Shown piece after piece: positions 1-7,055 of a stretch of 13,328 nucleotides of DNA; position 1 is the first letter of the stretch; every line of letters starts with the position of its first letter. The DNA comes from Nitrospirota bacterium (lineage in GTDB: Bacteria; Nitrospirota_A; Leptospirillia; Leptospirillales; Leptospirillaceae), in the NCBI GenBank assembly GCA_021838765.1, contig JAKCCY010000076.1, forward strand, positions 1 to 13,328, written 5' to 3'. The notes below the pieces were generated by a model, which did no database searches, was not told the origin of the DNA, and worked only from the letters and a program-made list of their open reading frames with translations. Position numbers and translations under genes: made by a program.

Positions 1-90
1 GGGCGGATCTTCGTGGAAGATGTGACTGCCAGCGAATACTACTTTGAGACTCTCTCCGGAGTCTCGAGGATGGTTCCGGAAAGCCCTTGA
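1..90 (+). CDS. C-terminal fragment of an unidentified protein
   Basis: Reading frame 1 is open from the first base to a TGA at 88-90 and gives 29 residues ending in SRMVPESP. The other two forward frames are stopped within this stretch, so this is probably the tail of a gene that begins before the window. The visible part contains a run EDVTASEYYFETL but no motif I can assign to a family. The 98 bases that follow, before the next start, contain a T-rich run at about 146-153 but no clear hairpin terminator and no convincing promoter. The minus strand is also open here, so assignment to the plus strand rests on orientation with the following genes. Confidence 0.55.
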   Translation, partial: GRIFVEDVTASEYYFETLSGVSRMVPESP

Positions 91-188
91 GCGACCGTTT
101 TTCAGGTGTGGTGGTGGGAGCAGTCCCCCTTTGTTCAGTGGGATTGTTTTTTTAATCTTTTTGGTGGAAATATGGAGAAAACAGAACG

Positions 189-1343
189 ATGTCTGATTTT
201 CATGACCATTCACATGATAGTGAGGGTGGTGATTCAAGCGAGCTTATCAACAGCCTCTCCCAGATCATTGACAAGGGGCCGCCTGAGGTTGTTCTCGAAA
301 ATGTCGAGGACGATGATGTCGTTTCCGAAGCTCTTGCAACTCTGTATGAGATGGATTCTCTCGGAGCCGTCGCCACATTGCCTTCGATGACTCCTGACTG
401 GTCTTTGGCGATCAGGAGGTTTTTGGAGACCTACTCGGAAGGGGTTGAGATCGAGGATAATCTGGTTCAGATCGGGTCTGCCTCTGAAAACAGCCGATTC
501 ATGTATGGTTTTGGAATCATGGTCGACGGTCTTGAAAGGGCTGGCACTTCTTTGCCGGCGGATCTCCTCGAAGGGATTCGGGAAAAGCTTTCAGCAGTTT
601 TTAAGCTTCAATCGAAGTCGATGCTCTATCTTCATCCGACACTGGCCCTTTTGCCGGAGCTGTATCTTTTCTCTTTCGAGGAGCGGCGGGAGTTTTTTCT
701 CGAAGTTCCTGAATCGGAATCGGGGACTCCGGACATCTTGTCTCCGGAAGATGAGTCCTTTTTATCGGCTCCGGTTGAGACTCTTCTTGGTGATGAACAC
801 CCGGTGGTCCGCTATCTTGGGGGAATGGATGAGTTGAATGAAGGCGAGCCGGGGAACCCTGTCTTCATCATGGGATCGGTCATCTCCCGGAACTCTCCGA
901 TGGAGGGGGGCATTCAGGAGTTTCTCGAAGGAGACGAAACAGGGGAGTTTGACGCGCTTCTTTCCGAAATAGGCGAAATGCTTGACCCTGAAAATGAAAA
1001 TGCGGATGAGTTGCCATCTGTCTCCATTTTGCCATGGTCACTTCTCTTTCCCATGGGGGTATCGCTTCATTTTCAGCAGAAGGTCATGGAGTTTGTCTAC
1101 CGCCTGAACCTTTCAGGAAAGGAAACGCTCGAAATGGTTCCTTTCTGGGAAAATGGGTATCTGTGGATTCATGCTACCCTGAAAGGAAAGAATGAAGGCC
1201 ATGATTTTCTGGTCGTGGACGAGTATGTTCTTGAGTTCTTGGAGGAGCTGATCGAACCTGTTCTGACCGAAAGCCTGCCTGTCCGTCTGAAGTGGCATCC
1301 GTTGCCCAAGGATGGCAGGGGACTTTCACTGGGTCTTGTCTAG
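189..1343 (+). CDS. Highly acidic protein of unknown function (384 aa)
   Basis: I do not recognise this family. The protein is markedly rich in Asp and Glu along its whole length, with a His/Asp-rich N-terminus (HDHSHDSEGGD) and acidic stretches around residues 30-45 and 255-285 (for example DPENENADE). There is no signal peptide and no membrane helix, so it is probably cytoplasmic. The middle (about residues 85-165) and the end (about 330-380) alternate hydrophobic and charged residues and look like folded helical regions. The start ATG is preceded by GGAGA at 174-178, about 10 bases upstream. It is followed, after 118 bases, by an exported beta-propeller-like gene on the same strand. It may be a lineage-specific protein; no function should be assigned. 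Confidence 0.85.
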   Translation: MSDFHDHSHDSEGGDSSELINSLSQIIDKGPPEVVLENVEDDDVVSEALATLYEMDSLGAVATLPSMTPDWSLAIRRFLETYSEGVEIEDNLVQIGSASENSRFMYGFGIMVDGLERAGTSLPADLLEGIREKLSAVFKLQSKSMLYLHPTLALLPELYLFSFEERREFFLEVPESESGTPDILSPEDESFLSAPVETLLGDEHPVVRYLGGMDELNEGEPGNPVFIMGSVISRNSPMEGGIQEFLEGDETGEFDALLSEIGEMLDPENENADELPSVSILPWSLLFPMGVSLHFQQKVMEFVYRLNLSGKETLEMVPFWENGYLWIHATLKGKNEGHDFLVVDEYVLEFLEELIEPVLTESLPVRLKWHPLPKDGRGLSLGLV

Positions 1344-1356
1344 TCCCTGGATGATA

Positions 1357-1393
1357 CCCTCCTCAACGGAGGGGCTTCACGATCTGGAGCCCC
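1357..1393 (+). other. Two mutually exclusive hairpins between genes
   Basis: CCCTCC (1357-1362) can pair with GGAGGG (1368-1373) across a 5-base loop. The overlapping GGGGCT (1371-1376) can instead pair with AGCCCC (1388-1393). Because they share bases, only one can form at a time. No T-run follows either stem directly, so neither is a convincing intrinsic terminator. A TATGAT hexamer at 1429-1434 resembles a -10 box for the next gene but lacks a good -35 partner. Confidence 0.3.
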
Positions 1394-1461
1394 ATCCGGG
1401 ATAGACCGTTTCCCAGCTGATTTTGTTTTATGATTGATTATCCTGATGGCCGAAGGATTAC

Positions 1462-2658
1462 ATGAAGTTCAAGCTCAATGTCTTTGTTTTGGTTCTGTCC
1501 TTTGCCTTAAGGGTCCTTTTTCCCGGAGCTTCATTTGGTGGTGACATACATCTGGCAAAGCCCGCTGCCAGGCCCATTTCTTCGGTCAGGATTGATTCCC
1601 ATCCAATCTATCGCCTCTCTTATCCGATCCAGACGATGAGAATGGGATATAGCAAAGAAGCCCATCTCATTTTTCTGACGTTGATGAAAAGTGGCCAGAT
1701 TCTTGTTCTTGATAGCCGCACAGGAGCGGTCATCAAGACGATATCCAATGTTCTGAAGCCACTGGATGCGACTTTTGACTGGAAAAAAAGAAATATTCTT
1801 GTAACAGAGGGCGACTCCAGGGTGTTTCACGTCATTCCCCTTGATGATCCCTCAAAAATGAAAGATCTGCCTACGGGATTAAATCCGACGGTGGTCGAAT
1901 ATCGCGGGGATTTCGGTACCTTTCTGCTGGCAGGTGCGGTGCATATCCTCTACCGGCTGAATTCGGATTCTTATCAGGTTGAGCGCTGGACCGCTTTTGG
2001 CGACAGGATTCACGAAATCACTTTTTTGGGAAAAGACCTGTATATACCGCTATTGCGCCATTCCCGCATATTGATCCTTGACGGAAAAACCCTTCAGGTC
2101 ACCCGTGATGAGACGCTGGATCTTTGTGAACGACTTACAACTGTTCTGCCCTTGTCTGAAGGAGGTCTTGCTGCTCTTTGCGAAAATGAGCTTCTGGTCC
2201 GAAGAAAGTCGGGTGACCCCTTTCACCACCGGTATAGTGATGATTCTCCGAGAACAATGGTCGGACCGGTTTTGTCGAATTTTCTCCTGATCTTTTACCC
2301 GGATGCACAGGAGATGATTGTGAAGGATATCCGGACACTCAAGTCTGTTCAGAAGGTCTCGATGCATGGCCGTCCGATGTGGTCCCGGCTCAACCACGAT
2401 GGTACCGGGGTTTTTGTGATCTCTTCGAATCCGTCGTCCGGAGTCGTCAGTTTCGAGCGCTTCGCACTTTCTCCGGTGTATGCGCCGTTTGCTCCTGACG
2501 CGAAAAAAACGCTTTCCTCTCCACCCAAGTCTTTCGCTCCGGCAAAAGGGCCAGGTCTTGTTCCGGGAAGAAAAGCTCCTCTTCTTCCTTCCATCAAGAC
2601 GGCTCCTCTTTCGGCGAGCCCGAAAAAGGGGGATCCCGGTGCCGTCTCACACCAATAG
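1462..2658 (+). CDS. Exported beta-propeller-like protein with Pro/Lys-rich tail
   Basis: The 398-residue product starts with a typical secretory signal: basic residues (MKFK), a long hydrophobic core to about residue 20, and a small-residue region around GASFGG, so it is probably periplasmic. From about residue 40 to 335 it contains repeated strand-turn units of the kind found in YVTN/NHL-type beta-propellers, such as GQILVLDSRTGAVIKTI (about 77-93) and SRILILDGKTLQVTRDETL (about 199-217). The last 60 or so residues are a low-complexity tail rich in Pro, Lys, Ala and Ser, which may span or bind the envelope. No catalytic motif is visible. An AAGGA at 1453-1457 supports the chosen ATG. The gene ends 16 bases before fabI, so the two are probably co-transcribed, although no functional link is evident. 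The fold assignment is from repeat pattern only. Confidence 0.75.
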   Translation: MKFKLNVFVLVLSFALRVLFPGASFGGDIHLAKPAARPISSVRIDSHPIYRLSYPIQTMRMGYSKEAHLIFLTLMKSGQILVLDSRTGAVIKTISNVLKPLDATFDWKKRNILVTEGDSRVFHVIPLDDPSKMKDLPTGLNPTVVEYRGDFGTFLLAGAVHILYRLNSDSYQVERWTAFGDRIHEITFLGKDLYIPLLRHSRILILDGKTLQVTRDETLDLCERLTTVLPLSEGGLAALCENELLVRRKSGDPFHHRYSDDSPRTMVGPVLSNFLLIFYPDAQEMIVKDIRTLKSVQKVSMHGRPMWSRLNHDGTGVFVISSNPSSGVVSFERFALSPVYAPFAPDAKKTLSSPPKSFAPAKGPGLVPGRKAPLLPSIKTAPLSASPKKGDPGAVSHQ

Positions 2659-2674
2659 TTCTGGAGGTCAAACG

Positions 2675-3496
2675 ATGAATGATAGCTTGTCTGGAAATCA
2701 GATGCTGAAAGGGCGCCATATTCTGGTAACAGGAATTGCAAATCGATGGTCCATTGCCTGGGCTGTTGCTGAGGCCATTCTTCGTGAGGGGGGGCAAATA
2801 ACCCTGACCTACCAGGGAGAGACTCAACTCGGAAATATCCGCAAGATCCTCTCGGATATCCCCGATGGCGACAAAGTTCTGGTTGAACCCCTTGATGTCT
2901 GTGATGAGGGACAATTGAGCTCTCTTTGCTCGACACTTGAAAAGTCAGGCATTTTTCTTGATGGGGTGGTCCATAGCATTGCGTTTGCCTTAAGGGAAGA
3001 GCTCGATGGCCACTTTGTCGATACCAGTCGCAAGGGGTACCTTCTTGCCCAGGAAATCAGCGCGTTTTCTCTTGTGGCTCTCTCGAAAGCACTTCTTCCC
3101 AGGATGAATGATGGCGGATCCATCATTGCAATGACCTATCTTGGGTCGGAGCGTGTTGTTCCTCACTACAATGTCATGGGGGTCGCGAAGGCAGCCCTGG
3201 AATCTGCAGTCCGCTATCTGGCGTATGATCTTGGGGGTCGAAAAATCCGGGTCAATTCGTTGTCGGCTGGTCCGGTCAAGACGGCTTCAGGTCGTGCAAT
3301 CAAGGGGTTTGGTGATATGGTGAAGACGGTTTCCGAGCAATCGGCGATAAAAGATCAATTGACCGTCTCCGAAGTTGCGGATGTTGCTGTTTCTCTCTTG
3401 TCTCCCTACTTCAGGGGAGTGACAGGGGAGCTTGTTCATGTCGACATGGGCTACCACGCTCTGGGGATGGTTTTGCCCGGATCGGGTGCGGTTTAA
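2675..3496 (+). CDS. fabI: Enoyl-[acyl-carrier-protein] reductase (NADH), FabI type
   Basis: This enzyme reduces the trans-2-enoyl-ACP double bond in the last step of each fatty acid elongation cycle, using NAD(P)H. The 273-residue product (E. coli FabI has 262) has the divergent SDR nucleotide-binding start ILVTGIANRWSIAWA (residues 16-30), the HSIAFA segment (100-105), and the catalytic pattern with Tyr155 (TYLGSER), Tyr165 (HYNVMG) and Lys172. These correspond to Tyr146, Tyr156 and Lys163 of E. coli. The substrate-loop region SAGPVKTASGRAIKGF follows at 197-212. The frame is open upstream to about 2480, overlapping the previous gene, but the ATG at 2675 is preferred because GGAGG lies at 2663-2667 and the alignment with the family begins there. 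It is a cytosolic house-keeping gene and the probable target of triclosan-like inhibitors. Confidence 0.97.
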   Translation: MNDSLSGNQMLKGRHILVTGIANRWSIAWAVAEAILREGGQITLTYQGETQLGNIRKILSDIPDGDKVLVEPLDVCDEGQLSSLCSTLEKSGIFLDGVVHSIAFALREELDGHFVDTSRKGYLLAQEISAFSLVALSKALLPRMNDGGSIIAMTYLGSERVVPHYNVMGVAKAALESAVRYLAYDLGGRKIRVNSLSAGPVKTASGRAIKGFGDMVKTVSEQSAIKDQLTVSEVADVAVSLLSPYFRGVTGELVHVDMGYHALGMVLPGSGAV

Positions 3497-3531
3497 CGAG
3501 AGTCTTTTCGCGCAAACTTCTTCCACTTTTT

Positions 3532-3576
3532 CGAACCCTTCATTTCAAGAAATAATGGGGGGTTCGCTCTTTTCTT
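3532..3576 (+). terminator. Rho-independent terminator after fabI
   Basis: CGAACCC (3532-3538) pairs with GGGTTCG (3560-3566), and the interior ATTTC/GAAAT bases can extend the structure. It is followed by CTCTTTTCTT (3567-3576). It lies 36 bases after the fabI stop. It separates fabI from the Rieske-cytochrome b genes, so those need their own promoter. The AT-rich stretch 3600-3660 is the likely place for it, but I find no clear -35/-10 pair there. Confidence 0.7.
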
Positions 3577-3727
3577 CGTTCAGAGCTTGTTCTGCTCAAA
3601 TGCTTAATCTTTAACATTTTGCATGTTTTTAATGATTTATGCTGTTTGATTATGCAATTTGAGGGGAGTACCCTGACCCCTGGACGTGAATTGCATCAAA
3701 AAAAGAACCTTTCTGCAGGAGGGAATC

Positions 3728-4666
3728 ATGTCGGAGCCAGTTGTTTTTCGAATGGGGATCCCGGTTGTGGATCATTCGGGAAAACAGGTCGGAACATTGG
3801 AGCAGCTTGTTTTTCACGAAACCCAAAAAAAAATTGATGAGCTTGTTGTCCGCGAGCTTTCCGGCCTGCGCCGCCTGCCAATGGACCTTGTTTCGCAGGT
3901 TTCCCCCTCATCGATTCATCTCAAGAAAAAAATGGATTCGGGTGGACTTTCCCAATGGCCCATATTTCACCCTGAAGATTATGAAGAGGTTCCTTCCTGG
4001 TTTTTTCCGCCCGGCGCGCATATTGAAGTTGGCGCCCTTGTTACACTGAAGCCATGCGATGTTCGGGAAATGGGTGAAGAGCATGCCATGAGCCGAAGGG
4101 ACTTTATGGCGAGGTCGACGCTTGTGGTCGCATCAATGATCGGTGTCAGCCTTGTTGTTCCCATCGGAGGCTATATCCTGACCGCAACCCAGACGAAAGT
4201 GTCCGATCACTGGGTTGATCTTGGGATCATGCTGGACAGTCTCCCTCTTGATACTCCGGTTGCGCATAATTTCTTTGGAATGTCGGTGAGCGGATGGATG
4301 AAGGTTCCGGTCTCAAGAACCGTATGGCTGATCCATCATTCAAATCCGGACGCTCCGGATTCAAAACCGGAAGACCAGATCAAGGGGCTGGACTCTCCGC
4401 TTGAGGCCAAAAATTCGGACCCGAGGCTCACAGTCCTTTCTCCCGTCTGTCCCCATCTTGGCTGTGCTCCTCAATGGACGCCCGAACGAAAAGAGTTCAT
4501 ATGCCCATGTCATCATTCCATCTATCAAATCAATGGAAACCGTGTCTCCGGTCCCGCGCCAAGGCCGATGGACTCCCTGCCAGTCAGGGTTTCCAAGGAT
4601 GGGGCGATATCGATTGTCTATGAGCAGTTTGTTGTCGGGATCCCTCAAAAGGTCAGGCTGTCCTGA
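3728..4666 (+). CDS. petA: Rieske iron-sulfur protein with N-terminal PRC-barrel-like domain
   Basis: This is the [2Fe-2S] subunit of a cytochrome bc complex, moving electrons from quinol to cytochrome c. The 312-residue product has two parts. Residues about 6-68 look like a PRC-barrel domain (GIPVVDHSGKQVGTLEQLVF, then KIDELVVRE and a basic RRLPMDLVSQV). A linker leads to a twin-arginine motif SRRDFM (122-127) and a hydrophobic anchor to about 151. The Rieske fold follows, with cluster ligands C241 and H243 (CPHLGC) and C259 and H262 (CPCHH); C246 and C261 would form the usual disulfide. GPAPRP (275-280) closes the cluster region. Ordinary Rieske subunits carry the Tat motif close to the N-terminus, so the first 120 residues are an addition that should stay in the cytoplasm. 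AGGAGG at 3717-3722 supports this ATG; a second in-frame ATG at 4088 would give an ordinary-length Rieske protein. It lies 56 bases upstream of the cytochrome b-c gene and surely works with it. Confidence 0.93.
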   Translation: MSEPVVFRMGIPVVDHSGKQVGTLEQLVFHETQKKIDELVVRELSGLRRLPMDLVSQVSPSSIHLKKKMDSGGLSQWPIFHPEDYEEVPSWFFPPGAHIEVGALVTLKPCDVREMGEEHAMSRRDFMARSTLVVASMIGVSLVVPIGGYILTATQTKVSDHWVDLGIMLDSLPLDTPVAHNFFGMSVSGWMKVPVSRTVWLIHHSNPDAPDSKPEDQIKGLDSPLEAKNSDPRLTVLSPVCPHLGCAPQWTPERKEFICPCHHSIYQINGNRVSGPAPRPMDSLPVRVSKDGAISIVYEQFVVGIPQKVRLS

Positions 4667-4722
4667 GGTCGATTCCCTGACTGGTTGGCTGGAAATTCTT
4701 TAAACATTTGGAGGGCTCTCTC

Positions 4723-6105
4723 ATGCATTCTTCACGCCCGAATCGTCTGGTGGAATATCTTGATGAACGGATCAGAGTAAGGTCCCTGATGCAGTTTCTC
4801 CTTGCAGAGCCAATGCCGGGCGGTGCAAGGTGGGCTTATATTTTTGGGAGCATGGTCCTTTTTTCGCTGATTATCCAGTTCGTGACAGGTGTCATGCTGG
4901 CTTTTGACTACGGCGGGACACCCGACCATGCATGGGACAGTGTCAATTACATCGATCACCTCAAATATGGGGAGCTTCCTGTCGGGCGCTTGATCCGGGG
5001 CTTCCATTACTGGGGTGCTTCGGTTATGGTTATTCTGGTGGGACTCCATCTTCTTCAGGTTTTCATATGGGGGGCCTACAAGCGGCCGCGGGAGGTCATG
5101 TGGCTGGTTGGTGTCGTATTGCTGGCATTGACGATGGTCGCTGCCTTTACCGGCTATCTTCTCCCGTGGGATGAAAGAGCCTATTGGGGAACGATCGTGG
5201 GAACAAACATGATGGGGATCATCCCGGTTGTTGGTCCTGTGATCAAAAGTGCAATCAGGGGAGGCACAGGGTTGGGGGCTTTGACCCTTTCCCACTTCTT
5301 TGCCATTCACACCATGGTTCTTCCGTCCTTGTTTATCGGATTCTTTACCTTGCACATGGTTATTTTTCGCCGGGTCGGACCTGCGGGACCCTTTAGGGGG
5401 ACTCCGTCCGAGCTTGAAAACAAGAAAGAGTTTTTTTATCCGAGACAGGTTTTGATGGACTCTCTCGGGATGCTATTTATCTTTATCCTGGTGGCAACGC
5501 TTGCCATCCTTTTTCCACCAGGTCTTGAGGCGATGGCGAATCCGGCAAACTCAACCTACTCTCCAACCCCCGCCTGGTACTTTGACTGGGTTTTCCAGCT
5601 GTTGAAGATGATCCGCCCGGAGATTGCCGGGGTTCTCGGGATACCTCTTATCGTCGGTATCCTGCTTGTGCTCTGGCCGTTTTTTGATAAAAGTCCTGAA
5701 CGCTCTCCCTACAAGCGTCCCGTGGTTGTTTCGACGATTCTTTTGAGTCTTGCCCTGATCATTGTCCTTTCCCTGGAGGCTGAAGCCGGGTACAAGCCAA
5801 TGGTATCCCTTGACAGAAGCGCCATGGCCCGTGGAAAAATTGTCTTTGATCACAGTGGATGCATGGGGTGCCATATGCTTAACGGAAAGGGTGGCAAGAT
5901 AGGTCCTGACCTCTCCGAAGAGGGACTCGCTGGTCACTCGGAGCATTGGCTTCAGGTACAGTTTCTGAACTCGGGGGCCCACTTCCCGAATTCCCCGATG
6001 CCGAAGTTTACATTTTTGAAGCCGGATCAGCTTCACGATCTCGCCCAGTATGTCTCGTCTCTTGGAAGGGCAGGGTGGCCTGACCCTACTGCGCCGAGCC
6101 GTTGA
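4723..6105 (+). CDS. Cytochrome b6 / subunit IV / cytochrome c fusion of a bc complex
   Basis: This is the quinol-oxidising and haem subunit of the bc complex, with 460 residues. Seven membrane helices are visible (about 37-61, 97-118, 125-147, 189-215, 247-267, 302-321 and 333-354). The first four match cytochrome b6 and the last three match subunit IV. The b-haem ligands are H95 and H109 in helix 2 and H196 and H211 in helix 4. The 15-residue spacing of the second pair is the b6f type rather than the 14 of bc1. The Qo-site PEWY motif reads PAWY (283-286). The Cys that binds haem ci in b6 is Ile40 here. The C-terminal domain binds haem c through CMGCH (380-384), with M426 the likely axial ligand, and would be periplasmic. 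GGAGGG (4710-4715) selects the ATG at 4723 over an upstream TTG. No separate cytochrome c1 gene is present. The gene's last 20 bases overlap the convergent thioredoxin-like gene. Confidence 0.95.
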   Translation: MHSSRPNRLVEYLDERIRVRSLMQFLLAEPMPGGARWAYIFGSMVLFSLIIQFVTGVMLAFDYGGTPDHAWDSVNYIDHLKYGELPVGRLIRGFHYWGASVMVILVGLHLLQVFIWGAYKRPREVMWLVGVVLLALTMVAAFTGYLLPWDERAYWGTIVGTNMMGIIPVVGPVIKSAIRGGTGLGALTLSHFFAIHTMVLPSLFIGFFTLHMVIFRRVGPAGPFRGTPSELENKKEFFYPRQVLMDSLGMLFIFILVATLAILFPPGLEAMANPANSTYSPTPAWYFDWVFQLLKMIRPEIAGVLGIPLIVGILLVLWPFFDKSPERSPYKRPVVVSTILLSLALIIVLSLEAEAGYKPMVSLDRSAMARGKIVFDHSGCMGCHMLNGKGGKIGPDLSEEGLAGHSEHWLQVQFLNSGAHFPNSPMPKFTFLKPDQLHDLAQYVSSLGRAGWPDPTAPSR

Positions 6106-6349
6106 GTGTCCGAATAATGTCGCTTGCCCTCTGTCTTTCAGGCATGCCTGAAAAATAAAGCCTGTTATTGATAAGGGTGGATGGAACCGTCTGGATCTGG
6201 TGCTCTTCCCGAAGAAGGGCACCTTCTGGTGATTCAATATCAACTTCTGTATATTCGATATCCTGTTCGTCTGCCAGTTTTTCCCAGAAACGTTTGACGG
6301 GGGGGCAGGTGGGGCACCATGTGGCGGTAAGAAGCGTTACTTTAACCAT
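6086..6349 (-). CDS. Small thioredoxin/glutaredoxin-like protein
   Basis: The 87-residue product has the thioredoxin-fold layout of a small redox protein: strand, then the active site WCPTCP with C12 and C15, a helix, and the conserved cis-proline segment TVPS with P56, followed by a GMPER turn. It is shorter than thioredoxin (about 105) and near glutaredoxin length, so it could reduce protein disulfides, or mixed disulfides with a low-molecular-weight thiol. It has no signal peptide, so it is cytoplasmic. The frame is open further upstream to 6556, but the ATG ending at 6349 is clearly right because the minus strand reads GGAGG just 4 bases before it. Its stop lies inside the end of the convergent cytochrome b-c gene. 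It diverges from a small membrane protein with a Cys pair, which suggests, but does not prove, a redox partnership. Confidence 0.88.
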   Translation of the reverse strand: MVKVTLLTATWCPTCPPVKRFWEKLADEQDIEYTEVDIESPEGALLREEHQIQTVPSTLINNRLYFSGMPERQRASDIIRTLNGSAQ

Positions 6350-6437
6350 CGTTCCTCCAGATTCAGTATTGTGTTGTTGTGTCTGTCCGGATAGTGTAGT
6401 GGAAGCTTCTGTCTCTATTCCACCAGGGGAGGTTTTT

Positions 6438-6620
6438 ATGATTGTGCGTTTGCTTCTGGGCGCGCTCGGAGGGGCTTTGTTTGGCCTGTTGATCTCAAGG
6501 GTCAATCGAAAGGGGTTTTGCTCCGGTACTGTCTGCCGGATGAATGGAGACCCCAAGGTTTCTATCCCATGGTATGCGCTGATCGGAGCCTTCCTGGGAG
6601 CAACATTCAGAGGAGTGTAA
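6438..6620 (+). CDS. Small two-helix membrane protein with a Cys pair
   Basis: The 60-residue product has hydrophobic segments at about 4-20 and 44-58, separated by a short basic and polar loop that holds C28 and C33 in the pattern CxxxxC, followed by NGDP. This resembles, from memory, the small membrane proteins of the DUF6132 kind, in which a Cys pair and an Asn-Pro-like turn sit between two helices; that assignment is tentative. GGGGAGG (about 6427-6432) lies 5 bases before the ATG, a strong ribosome site. The stop TAA is directly followed by the ridA ATG with no gap, so the two are translationally coupled. A thioredoxin-like gene diverges from it 88 bases away. The Cys pair could be a metal or redox site facing that partner. 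The frame is open upstream to 6168, but that part is the antisense of the thioredoxin-like gene. Confidence 0.75.
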   Translation: MIVRLLLGALGGALFGLLISRVNRKGFCSGTVCRMNGDPKVSIPWYALIGAFLGATFRGV

Positions 6621-6986
6621 ATGAGCGTAAATGCTTTTCCCGTCCCTGTTGGTCCATATCAGATTGCAAGACGCCATGGAAATCTTCTTTTTTTGTCGGG
6701 ACAGATTCCTCTTGACCCGGATTCGGGAAATCTCGTTGAGGGTGGGATCTCGATCCAGACAGAGCGGGTGATTCTCAATATCGCGGGAGTTCTGAAGTCT
6801 TATGGTCTTGACTGGAAATCGGTTTTGAAAGTTACCGTTTTTCTGACGGATCTCAACGATTTCCCTGAAATGAATGCCGTTTACTCGCGATTGATCGGGG
6901 AACCTTATCCAGCTCGTTCGACAATTGGTGTTGCTGGCTTGCCAAAATCGTCAAGGATCGAGATTGAGGCGATTGCTGCGGTATAG
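6621..6986 (+). CDS. ridA: RidA family enamine/imine deaminase
   Basis: RidA proteins hydrolyse reactive enamine and imine intermediates (for example 2-aminoacrylate formed by PLP-dependent dehydratases), protecting PLP enzymes from damage. The 121-residue product matches the family along its length (usual size about 125-130): GPYQIAR near the start, LFLSGQIPLDP (23-33), KVTVFLTDLNDF (70-81), the conserved Arg in YPARSTIGV (R99, matching R105 of E. coli RidA) and the Glu in IEIEAIA (E116, matching E120). It would be a cytosolic trimer with active sites between subunits. Its ATG directly follows the stop codon of the preceding membrane protein, with GGAG a few bases upstream, so expression is tied to that gene. 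The pairing with a membrane redox-like protein is unusual in my experience and may reflect shared transcription only. Confidence 0.95.
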   Translation: MSVNAFPVPVGPYQIARRHGNLLFLSGQIPLDPDSGNLVEGGISIQTERVILNIAGVLKSYGLDWKSVLKVTVFLTDLNDFPEMNAVYSRLIGEPYPARSTIGVAGLPKSSRIEIEAIAAV

Positions 6987-7055
6987 GTGGAGTTTTCCTG
7001 AAGCGTCCCTGACAGGACGGGCATACAGTGTTCGATAATAGCGGGATTGGATGAA

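Noticed and set aside
2349..2936. 195-codon minus-strand frame across the beta-propeller/fabI junction
   Set aside because: It is antisense to two well-supported genes, and its translation shows no family pattern.
3600..3660. Promoter for the Rieske-cytochrome b genes in the AT-rich stretch
   Set aside because: One is expected here, but no -35/-10 pair with proper spacing matched well enough to list.
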